The notes under the pieces were generated by a model. The model was given only the letters and a program-made list of their open reading frames with translations. It was not told the origin of the DNA and did no database searches. Position numbers and translations under genes: made by a program. 34,939 nucleotides of DNA. Origin: Bacteroidaceae bacterium (lineage in GTDB: Bacteria > Bacteroidota > Bacteroidia > Bacteroidales > Bacteroidaceae). Every line of letters starts with the position of its first letter. Within the stretch, counting starts at the first letter, position 1. The stretch is from positions 1 through 34,939 of the forward strand of contig JAKSLP010000032.1 of NCBI GenBank assembly GCA_024401115.1, given 5' to 3'. Below, one piece after another: positions 1 through 7,580 of this stretch.

Positions 1-40
1 AACTGATTTCTTTTCACCTGAAAGGATTTCGGAATAATTT

Positions 41-197
41 GTTCACGAGGATTGTTTGACTTGAAGACTATCCCGTCAATGCCCTACATGAAGTTGATGT
101 TCATGCCTTTTGGTGTGGACTTCTTTCAGTAGGGCAATCGGGTTTCATTCTCAGGCTTCCCGTGAACGCGAATGGAAGGGTTCACACCTTCCTTTTT
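41..197 (+). ncRNA. Putative structured RNA or leader ending in a terminator
   Basis: No open reading frame explains this stretch, but several complementary arms nest in order. GTTCACG (41-47) pairs with CGTGAAC (161-167). Inside it CCCG (72-75) pairs with CGGG (139-142), TGCCCTAC (80-87) with GTAGGGCA (129-136), and ATGAA (88-92) with TTCAT (100-104). A GGAAGG/CCTTCC hairpin followed by five T (174-197) closes the region like an intrinsic terminator, 55 bp before mod. It could be a small RNA, an attenuated leader of the restriction-modification operon, or the tail of an element lying left of the window. No RNA family was recognised. Confidence 0.35.
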
Positions 198-251
198 AGT
201 CCGTCCTTCGCATAGTTGAAAGAGTAGGCATTGCTACTAAAAGATACAACT

Positions 252-1895
252 ATGGAAGAGAACAACATTACAGCTACACGAGCAGGTCTTATTGCAGAAA
301 TTCAACGACGTGTTGATGACAAAATCCTTGAGCAGACAAATGCTGACCTACTCACCAAGCTAATACGTAATGCAGAAACCTTGGACGAGGCAATGGCTAT
401 TGCGCAGTTAGGTACAACATACAAACGTACAGGTCTCCATTACGACAAACGCCTTGAAAAACAACGTGGAAACACAATCAAGTATTTCAAGAAGAACGAA
501 CAGCTGAGTTTTACTGATGGCTCGAACTCCCCTCATCATAAACTGATTATTGGCGACAACTACGATGCTTTGCAGAATCTGCTCATTCAATATCGTGGTA
601 AGGTGGACGTAATCTATATTGACCCTCCATACGGCAAGGACAGCATGGGTGAATTTGCTCAAACCAACTACGATAATGCCATAACTAGAGATAATCTTTT
701 GTCGATGTTGCATCCAAGATTAGTATTGGCAAAACAACTACTTAGTAATGTAGGCGTTATCTTCTGCAGTATTGATGACAGAAATCAATCATACGTAAAA
801 TGCATGTTTGATGAAGTTTTTGGCGAAAGTGCGTTTCTCTTTAATGTTCCACGGCAAACGATAAAAGGTGGAAAGACTACAACCACTATATATAAGAATC
901 ACGATTATGTGCTTGCTTATAGTAAGAACAAAGAAATTCAATTGGCATTACTGGATACTGATACGTCAAGTTATAATCTGGAAGATGAATTTGTTGAGAC
1001 ACGTGGTAAATACAAAGTAACGCAAACATTAGATTACGATTCCTTATCTTATTCTACAGGTATGGATTATGTCCTTAATTATGAAGGGAAAAGTTTCGTT
1101 GCAGGTGGTGATGTGGAAAAGAGAGAAAGGCGAGTTAATGGCAATCATGCAAAGCAAGATTGGACTTGGCGTTGGAGTGAATCAGATATTAAATGGGCAA
1201 TAAAGAATAAATTGCTTGTCTTAAAAGGCGATCGTATTTACACAAAAACTTACGAAAAATGCAGGAAAAGAATAGGACATGCAGAACTGCAATACTTTGA
1301 CAAGAAGCAACAAGCTTATTCATCCTTGATGTATGTAGAAAATGCGTTTTCTAATAACATAGGCAAAAAAGACCTTGATTCTGTGATTCCTGGAGCAAAT
1401 GGTATTTTTAAAAATCCAAAACCTATCTCCTTGATAAAAGCCTTAATAGACCTTGTATCCTCAAATGAAGACGCAATTATTCTAGATTTCTTTGCTGGCA
1501 GCGGAACTACAGGCCAAGCAGTATTGGAACGAAAAGAAGAAGGAAGCAGGGAGACCTTCCTTCTATGTCAAATCAATGAAATTACAAACGAAACACCAAA
1601 CGGCATTGCATACGATGTAACCTCAAAAAGACTCAAACGAATAATGACAGGGGAATGCTACGATGGCAACACAGACTTCAAATGGCTGAATGATAACGAA
1701 CCATTTGGTGGCAACCTTGATGTTTATGAGATTGAATCTGTTTCTAATGCTGAGCATGTCTGTGGCAAGACACCTTTTGATGTCATTGACGAAACGCTTT
1801 ATGGCAAGGAAAAGTTCAATACTCTTGAAGACAAGATAAGCTGGGTGTGCGAAAACTTTGAGGTGACCCAAAACAAACTTGTCGAGAAGAAATAA
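252..1895 (+). CDS. mod: Type III restriction-modification, Mod subunit (adenine-specific DNA methyltransferase)
   Basis: A 547-aa beta-class DNA methyltransferase. The catalytic motif IV DPPYG is at residues 124-128 and comes before the AdoMet-binding motif I DFFAGSGTTG at about 412-421, the order typical of type III Mod subunits (known for this family). Mod carries sequence recognition for the complex and methylates adenine on one strand; the variable middle (about 190-380) is the expected target-recognition region. ATG 252 is chosen; an in-frame TTG at 231 would add seven residues but is less likely. The res gene starts 12 bp downstream, so the two form one operon. Specificity cannot be read from the sequence. 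Confidence 0.93.
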   Translation: MEENNITATRAGLIAEIQRRVDDKILEQTNADLLTKLIRNAETLDEAMAIAQLGTTYKRTGLHYDKRLEKQRGNTIKYFKKNEQLSFTDGSNSPHHKLIIGDNYDALQNLLIQYRGKVDVIYIDPPYGKDSMGEFAQTNYDNAITRDNLLSMLHPRLVLAKQLLSNVGVIFCSIDDRNQSYVKCMFDEVFGESAFLFNVPRQTIKGGKTTTTIYKNHDYVLAYSKNKEIQLALLDTDTSSYNLEDEFVETRGKYKVTQTLDYDSLSYSTGMDYVLNYEGKSFVAGGDVEKRERRVNGNHAKQDWTWRWSESDIKWAIKNKLLVLKGDRIYTKTYEKCRKRIGHAELQYFDKKQQAYSSLMYVENAFSNNIGKKDLDSVIPGANGIFKNPKPISLIKALIDLVSSNEDAIILDFFAGSGTTGQAVLERKEEGSRETFLLCQINEITNETPNGIAYDVTSKRLKRIMTGECYDGNTDFKWLNDNEPFGGNLDVYEIESVSNAEHVCGKTPFDVIDETLYGKEKFNTLEDKISWVCENFEVTQNKLVEKK

Positions 1896-1907
1896 GGAGA
1901 TGCGACT

Positions 1908-4622
1908 ATGCTACAGGAAATCATACAACTCCACGATGAAGCAGTAACCGCTCTCGTTAACAAAATATCCAAAAAGAACATCATCACATTCAAGTCGCCA
2001 ACAGGAAGTGGTAAAACGTACATGATGGCAGACTTCATGGATAGGATACTGAGTGAAAATAATGATGTGGTCTTTATCGTGTCGTCTCTTTCAAAGAGTG
2101 AACTTGCCAAGCAAAACTACGATAAGTTCTGTGAGTACAAGCAGCATGGAGAGTTTCCTCATCTGAATCCATACCTGATATCCAGCGAGGTATCGGGAGA
2201 GGAAGGTGTCTTTGTGCCTATTGACTACAACGTCTATGTTCTGCCTCGCGACTTATATAAGAAAGGTGGAAGATTAATGCAGGGAGCTATGGACAACTTC
2301 CTGCAAACCATCACAAGCAATCTTTTCGGCAATGGGTTGAACAAACAGGTTTATCTGATTAAAGACGAGTGCCATCAGGCAACCAACAATCTTGATTCCA
2401 TTTCAACAGATTACTTCTCAAAGACCATCAACATCTCGGCTACTCCCAAACTGACACGTGGACAGGTTCCTGATGTGGAGGTGACAGAGGAAGCTGCCAT
2501 CAATGCGAAACTTATCAAGACCGTAGAATGGAACGAGGAGGACAGCGATGTGGCAGATGCTATCGAAAAACTGGAGGAGATAAAAGAAGACTACCGCAAT
2601 CTGCTTGATGTCAATCCATGTCTAATCATTCAGATTTCAAATAAGGACAAAGCCAACGATGACTTGACTTGTATTTATGACGTTCTGAATAAGCCAGAAC
2701 ACAAAGATTTGAAATGGATGCTCATCGTTGACAAGGACAAGGATTGCAATACCAACGATGTATTCAAGGCAAAAAAACTGCCAGTGTCGAAATGGAAAGA
2801 TTACGCTAAAAGCAAGGAATCGACAATTGACATTATCATCTTCAAAATGGTCATTACAGAGGGATGGGATATTCCCCGTGCTTGTATGTTGTATCAGATG
2901 CGTCCAACTCAGAGCGACCAATTAGACGAGCAGGTTGTAGGACGTGTTAGGCGTAATCCTCGACTCCTTGACTATGAGCGTTTGTCATCCGAAGCACAGG
3001 AACTCGCTATGAAGGCATGGGTGTGGGGCGTAAGAAAGAAGGAACAGCAAAAGATATTCTACGCCACTCTTTTTGATGAGCCAACAGACATTACCAGCAA
3101 GATTAGGATTCACACAACAAAACTGAAGACACTATCACGCAAACCTGGCTTTGACATTCATACTTTTATGGATGAACAGACAGATGATAACAGATATGCC
3201 GACATCTTCTCACTCTATCGTAAATTCAAGAAAGCTGAACCAGAAGTGCAGCAGTTGGCATTCGACTATGCAGATAGACCTTGCAAGTGGCTGAAGTTTG
3301 CAGAAAACATAGATGCCGTAATCAAGGAAAGTTCAAAATATGTTTGCAACTATGCAGAGAGCATGGAACTCACTACCGATGAGAACGGAATGGTGAAAGA
3401 TGTGTCATTCCCGGCAGAGTCAACCTATACTGATAACGGGAACAATGTAACTATTGATGACTGGGTTTGGAAGCGTAAGGCTGTGAAAGGTAGCAACTTT
3501 GCCTTTGATAGTGATGCAGAAAAAGAATGGGCAAGCATTATCCAGAATTTGGCAAAGGATGATACAAACGAGCCAGAACCAAGACGTGTTGCAGAACGAG
3601 TGTTGGTTGGAAAAAATAATCCATTAGCTGGACAGATTAATACAGATGGCTCGGTACAACCTGCCAAAATCAATACTTCAAGGAAGTATCTTTGGGGCAA
3701 GAACTTCATCGCCAACTCTGAGATAAAGTACGAATACTGCCTTGATGGAATACATGCGTCTTATCCTGATTTCGTTATGGAAGATTGTTTCGGACGCATA
3801 CACATCTTCGAGGTAAAGAGTGTTAATATAGCCAATGCTACCCCTGCGGCTTTTGATGGTGAGGCTTATAAACGTAAGATGAACGAACTGATACGTTGCT
3901 ATAAGCAGGCTTCTATTATGACGAAACACGTATTCTACTTGCCTATACGAAAGGATGATGAGTGGCACATCACTCGTCTGCTATCTGGAGAGCAGGATAC
4001 ATTGACGTTGGATCAGTTCAAGGATTATGTCAAAACGAAACCTGTTCAGGTGGAGGTGACAGAAGAGGAAGATTACTTTCGAGTAATAGACACTTGCGAT
4101 GTTCCCACCTCCGACCGTTTCACTCGCTACCTCCCTCTCTACGATGTAGGCATTGCCTGTACAGCATTAGTTGAGGAAGGTGTGCAGTCGTTAGGCAAAA
4201 ATGATGTGGACATGGCGGGATGGATTGATGTTTCTAATTATGGCTTCAAACCAAACGAGCAAATGTTTGTTGTTCATGCAAAGGGTGAGTCGATGTTGCC
4301 GGATATACAACCTGGTAACCTGTGCGTTTTCGAGGTTTATGGTGCAAATGGTAATGCCGGTAGTCGTGATGGTCAGATTGTGCTTGCTCGCCAGCATGGC
4401 AAAGATAACGACTATAACTGTCAATACACCATCAAGGAGTATCACAGCGAGAAGGATCCTTCGACAGGTCGCAACGTAAAGGTAGAACTTCGCCCGCTCA
4501 ACCAAGATCCTCAATATAAGGTGATTGACGTAGAAGAAGAGGATGGAGAGGTAAGAATCGTGGCCACATTGAAACAAGTAATAACTAAAAGGAAACTGCT
4601 AGGTAACGACTTCACTGAATAG
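1908..4622 (+). CDS. res: Type III restriction enzyme Res subunit with C-terminal S24 (LexA-like) domain
   Basis: A 904-aa protein starting at ATG 1908 after an AAGGAG-like ribosome site. The helicase part shows Walker A PTGSGKT (31-37), a DEAD-type box DECH (153-156) and motif VI GRVRRN (345-350). A PD-ExK nuclease follows: P620-D621 and E635-V-K637. These are the standard translocation and cleavage parts of type III Res. The last ~160 residues differ from textbook Res: GESM with Ser795 and YTIKEY with Lys843 match the Ser/Lys dyad of LexA/UmuD/phage-repressor S24 peptidases. The segment aligning with the usual self-cleavage site reads GIACTAL, without a clear Ala-Gly. The S24 part may sense damage or SOS signals, act as an interaction domain, or be a fold remnant; its role is inference. 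The translation runs through both parts with no frameshift. Confidence 0.9.
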   Translation: MLQEIIQLHDEAVTALVNKISKKNIITFKSPTGSGKTYMMADFMDRILSENNDVVFIVSSLSKSELAKQNYDKFCEYKQHGEFPHLNPYLISSEVSGEEGVFVPIDYNVYVLPRDLYKKGGRLMQGAMDNFLQTITSNLFGNGLNKQVYLIKDECHQATNNLDSISTDYFSKTINISATPKLTRGQVPDVEVTEEAAINAKLIKTVEWNEEDSDVADAIEKLEEIKEDYRNLLDVNPCLIIQISNKDKANDDLTCIYDVLNKPEHKDLKWMLIVDKDKDCNTNDVFKAKKLPVSKWKDYAKSKESTIDIIIFKMVITEGWDIPRACMLYQMRPTQSDQLDEQVVGRVRRNPRLLDYERLSSEAQELAMKAWVWGVRKKEQQKIFYATLFDEPTDITSKIRIHTTKLKTLSRKPGFDIHTFMDEQTDDNRYADIFSLYRKFKKAEPEVQQLAFDYADRPCKWLKFAENIDAVIKESSKYVCNYAESMELTTDENGMVKDVSFPAESTYTDNGNNVTIDDWVWKRKAVKGSNFAFDSDAEKEWASIIQNLAKDDTNEPEPRRVAERVLVGKNNPLAGQINTDGSVQPAKINTSRKYLWGKNFIANSEIKYEYCLDGIHASYPDFVMEDCFGRIHIFEVKSVNIANATPAAFDGEAYKRKMNELIRCYKQASIMTKHVFYLPIRKDDEWHITRLLSGEQDTLTLDQFKDYVKTKPVQVEVTEEEDYFRVIDTCDVPTSDRFTRYLPLYDVGIACTALVEEGVQSLGKNDVDMAGWIDVSNYGFKPNEQMFVVHAKGESMLPDIQPGNLCVFEVYGANGNAGSRDGQIVLARQHGKDNDYNCQYTIKEYHSEKDPSTGRNVKVELRPLNQDPQYKVIDVEEEDGEVRIVATLKQVITKRKLLGNDFTE

Positions 4623-4629
4623 GATGATG

Positions 4630-4661
4630 GGCTTATTGTCAGCATGTCAGTCAGTCAGCAA
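4630..4661 (-). repeat. ACTGACA-rich inverted repeat, copy 1
   Basis: Read on the minus strand this 32-mer starts TTGCTGACTGACTGACAT and ends TAAGCC. It matches copy 4 (5390-5421, plus strand) at 30 of 32 positions, so the two form an inverted pair 792 bp end to end, starting 8 bp after the res stop. Confidence 0.85.
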
Positions 4662-4751
4662 GAGGGTGGCGAAGCTATTAACGTGCCGCATTTATTTCCG
4701 TCCCGATGGAAAATTTGCAACCTCGCGTAGTAGCAAAATTTGCAAGGAGTA

Positions 4752-4786
4752 TGCTGACACTGACATACTGACACTGACATTAAGCC
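4752..4786 (+). repeat. ACTGACA-rich repeat, copy 2
   Basis: Same orientation as copy 4 and with the same end, CTGACATTAAGCC. The core is longer, with tandem ACTGACA units (ACTGACATACTGACACTGACA). Confidence 0.7.
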
Positions 4787-5080
4787 CCACAGTGTGAAAT
4801 ACAAATCCTGAAAAAGATGCATTGGTATTTGTCAGTAGGGGTTTAAAGTGCGGAGTTGGATGAAGAATTTTTAGGCATCTCCATCCGGATTTTGCTGTTT
4901 ATTGCGTTTTTTTCTGAATATCTATTAGGATTTATAGAAATCAGAAGTAATTTGCTTCCTCTTTCTTATACTATTATTTAGTGTTTATAAAAATATTATT
5001 AATTGAAATAGAATATATTATAAATAAACTAAAAACTTCCAAGCACATCCGAAACACAAAAGTCTCCCATGTGTACACTC

Positions 5081-5115
5081 CTTAATGTCAGTTGTCAGTC
5101 AGTTGTCAGTCAACC
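5081..5115 (-). repeat. ACTGACA-rich repeat, copy 3
   Basis: On the minus strand this reads GACTGACAACTGAC twice and ends CTGACATTAAG. It is a more diverged member of the family, in the same orientation as copy 1. Confidence 0.6.
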
Positions 5116-5389
5116 AGCCCGTTTGAAACATATCCTATCATCCCAAAAACGCTAAAACTTGTAGCGGATACCCCATAAAACGGAAAGATATGCAAAAAAA
5201 ATGAAACGGAAATACTGAAAAATAGCACCCGATTTGAAGTTGGAATGTCAGTTCTATGAGATGAATTTGGGGTCGGAATACTGCCCCTATTCAGGCATTA
5301 CTTAAGGCCGACTTCGATCATCACTTAAGCCTTCTGTCGGTCATAAGTTAAGCCTCCGAAGGTATCACTATACATGGAAAAACTTCATT

Positions 5390-5421
5390 TTGCTGACTGA
5401 CTGACATACTGACATTAAGCC
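5390..5421 (+). repeat. ACTGACA-rich inverted repeat, copy 4
   Basis: Partner of copy 1 (30 of 32 identical in inverted orientation). No clear target-site duplication flanks the pair, so it is not proven to be a transposon end. Confidence 0.85.
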
Positions 5422-5520
5422 TCTGTTGGGTAGCGTTTTCTGAAAACCGTTGTGTCAAAACGGGGTGTCACTTATTGGGTGTCAGAATAGAGCCTTCCTA
5501 TATGGCATCAGCCAGGCATC

Positions 5521-5593
5521 TATAAGTCTTAAAGCTGAAGACTTATAAGTCCTTCGGGGAAAGACTGCGCAGTCTTTCGGGACAAGACTTATA
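5521..5593. repeat. Nested palindrome cluster
   Basis: TATAAGTCTT (5521-5530) is exactly complementary to AAGACTTATA (5584-5593). Between them lie a 12-bp perfect palindrome GACTTATAAGTC (5540-5551) and a 20-bp perfect palindrome GAAAGACTGCGCAGTCTTTC (5559-5578). The DNA, or a transcript, could fold as a cloverleaf. This resembles transfer-origin, recombination or REP-like structures, but no known site was recognised. Confidence 0.7.
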
Positions 5594-5687
5594 GGAGTGT
5601 TGGAAGTCTGTCTAAAAGAGGGTAGGAGGAGTTTGAAAGTAAATATAAAACGTCTCTTCCAAACAAGCAAGATTACCACATTACTAC

Positions 5688-5969
5688 ATGGTACAACGAA
5701 AAGGGAAAAGAAGAGTCCAGAGTTCAGACCTTGGTGCAGAAGAGAACATACATATCATTGGGCGATTAACCAATGATCGTGTTGATGTGCTTCTTGTCGA
5801 AGATCCTGAGTCAGAAAACAAGTTTGCCCATATCACTCTTGGTACAGCAGATGGAGTCAAACCCGTAGAGTCAAATAGTGAGTTGGAAACAAACTATAAG
5901 GATATTGTGCCTCTTGATGACTATGTTTTTGTAAAGAAGGGAGCATCAATTGACGGTGCAAAAGCCTGA
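5688..5969 (+). CDS. Fragment-like hypothetical protein from the mobile element
   Basis: A 93-aa reading frame from ATG 5688. The segment NKFAHITLGTADGVKPVESN resembles the 'HxT-x...KPV-x-SN' signature seen in some RNA-ligase-associated or phosphodiesterase-like domains of phage and polyvalent proteins; this link is tentative. It lies just upstream of the polyvalent-protein remnant and is short, with no recognisable start region, so it may be a left-over piece of a larger gene. No function is assigned. Confidence 0.4.
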   Translation: MVQRKGKRRVQSSDLGAEENIHIIGRLTNDRVDVLLVEDPESENKFAHITLGTADGVKPVESNSELETNYKDIVPLDDYVFVKKGASIDGAKA

Positions 5970-5995
5970 GTCAATTCCGGATTTGCAACTTAGCG

Positions 5996-6805
5996 ATGAG
6001 TTTAGCGACGAAGAATAAAAAAATTAAACGAGCAAATGAAAAGTTCAATTTAAAAATTGAACAATATGATGGCGATAAGCTGGATTTTATCTTATATTGG
6101 GACGTCCTTCAAGCATTCTTAGGGAGGCCGGAGTTCTTGACAAAGAAATCAAGATTGAAGGTTCAAAGATAGAAAAGAAACTCAGAGAGCATGGATTCTT
6201 TTTGTCAGAATTAAGAAATTTGCCTATTGCCATTGCCGATCCAATAATGGTATTTGACAATGAATCTCCCAAAAGGCAAGGTGGTGCTTCGTATAATAAA
6301 GGTCATAGATCTATTTTGACAGAAATGAAGACAAGAAGAGGTAATGTGCTTGTTGCTCTTGAACTTGACAGAAATAATACATCATTGAATATTATTACAA
6401 CAATGTTTGGTGTTAATAAGGACTCCCTTGAAAACTGGATGAGAAAGGGTTGTGTAACATATTATAACGAAAAAAAAGATACAGGGTGTTCTTACCGCAC
6501 CTCCAGCGTCAATGGCTGGCGCAGGTAAGCCTGCATCTTCTGGCGCAAAGATATTCAATGGGGCTGATTTTAACAAACTTTTTGGCGAAAAGTTCTTCAT
6601 TCGCACAAATAATTTCAAGAAATTCTTTGGTGAATGGGAAAAAGACCCCGAAAATTCATCAAAGGTTGTTAAAAACGGTGAGCCACTGGTTGTGTATCAT
6701 GGAACGAAGTTGCAAGAGCTGTATTTCAAGGATGGTTATCCATACACGAGAAGTATTCCAAAGTTTGAGCAAGGGCTTCTTTACGTGCCAATAGTTCGTC
6801 TATAG
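5996..6805 (+). pseudogene. Broken large polyvalent protein: MuF C-terminal-like plus ART-PolyVal domain
   Basis: Three reading frames join into one protein-like sequence. Frame one (from ATG 5996) runs through NEKFNLKIEQYDGDKLDFILY to about 6097. Frame two continues LGRPSSILREAGV...LPIAIADPIMVF...NVLVALELD...NIITTMFGV, the pattern of the phage MuF C-terminal domain, to a run of eight A at 6470-6477. Frame three then reads GADFNKLFG...KKFFGEWEKDPENSSKVV...GEPLVVYHGT, the entry to the ADP-ribosyltransferase-like ART-PolyVal domain, and stops at 6805, far short of a full domain. One lost base near 6097 and one extra A at 6470-6477 would restore the frame. Such proteins travel on conjugative elements and phages; this one appears dead and truncated. 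Confidence 0.65.
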
Positions 6806-7580
6806 CGACTAAAAAAGGCAAGCAGAGGGAAAAGATAATAAACGACAGCCCCTTCTCCCGCATAATATTAATAGCAACTGAAATGCCCCCTGAAGGTCAT
6901 ACTATACTACCAATACTGCACGAAAGTGTCACTGCCACTAATTCCATGTTAGGGCATCGGCAGGTTTGCGGCTGACACAGAAGATGCTCTCCCGGACACT
7001 TCTTCACCGAATGAAAGGGGGAATATTACACCTCCACTGCTGGAGGCTATTATGCGTTGCTCGTCGTCGGGCTGTGGGACGTTGCGAGGCTTGGCCTGTC
7101 ATTCCGTATATCTGTTCAACCAAAGGAGCCTTTTATCTAACGGCTAATGCAGTGCTTGGGACCGGTCAGCCGGCAAGCAATCTGCCCTCCGCAGGGTGGC
7201 TACTGATGGAACCCATTGTTATGGGTTGCAAAGATACAGTAGCGGCTAATGGTGCTGTCCCCTTCTGTCTGCTTCTGTCTACATTTGTCGTTATATGGCT
7301 GTCAGTTTTTGGACGTTCTATCTCCGTTTACATCTCGATGCAAGTCTTATTGCCAATAAGAGATGAAGCGAAGTTAAGAGGAACTTGAAACAGATGTCGA
7401 GCAAGCCTAAAACAAATAGCATAGAACCTTGCAGGCATACAAACTAATTGCGTCAGGAAAAGATTTTATGTTTCAATGATAAATGATAGAGAAATTACTG
7501 CTCCCAAATAATCATACTGTGACAATTCAGGCTGACATGGGGGCGAGGACAGTAGCCTTCTTCCCTTTTCTTCTTTATGA
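6806..7580. other. Gene-poor, hairpin-rich stretch
   Basis: A plus-strand reading frame exists at 6966-7388 but lacks protein-like features and any recognisable domain. The minus strand instead shows a Bacteroidales -7 box (7229-7236) followed at once by a hairpin AACCCAT/ATGGGTT (7210-7227) and, further down, CCTCCA/TGGAGG (around 7035-7050). A structured minus-strand transcript is a possible reading. Nothing recognisable lies between 7390 and 7580. Confidence 0.35.
7229..7236 (-). promoter_or_regulatory. -7 box TATCTTTG of a possible non-coding transcript
   Basis: Exact Bacteroidales -7 consensus on the minus strand, directly upstream of a 7-bp perfect hairpin. No good -33 TTG is seen at 20 bp, and no minus-strand gene follows. 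Confidence 0.4.

Larger units (their letters stand above)
4623..5687. other. About 1 kb gene-free region rich in repeats
   Basis: No convincing gene lies between res and the next ORF. The stretch holds four copies of an ACTGACA-rich repeat (listed separately), a direct repeat AAAATTTGCAA at about 4708 and 4734, three variants of CACTTAAGCC around 5300-5355, and a nested palindrome cluster at 5521-5593. The base composition is AT-rich with long A/T tracts near 4915-5035. It reads as the non-coding edge of a mobile element, perhaps replication, transfer or recombination sequences, but no origin or attachment site could be fixed. Confidence 0.5.

Noticed and set aside
4207..4230. Ala770-Gly771 of Res as a LexA-type cleavage site
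   Set aside because: It lies only 24 residues before Ser795 and aligns with the strand after the usual cleavage loop, so it is not in the canonical position.
6966..7388. 140-aa plus-strand frame
   Set aside because: No recognisable domain, unusual composition and overlap with hairpins and a minus-strand promoter; not called as a gene.
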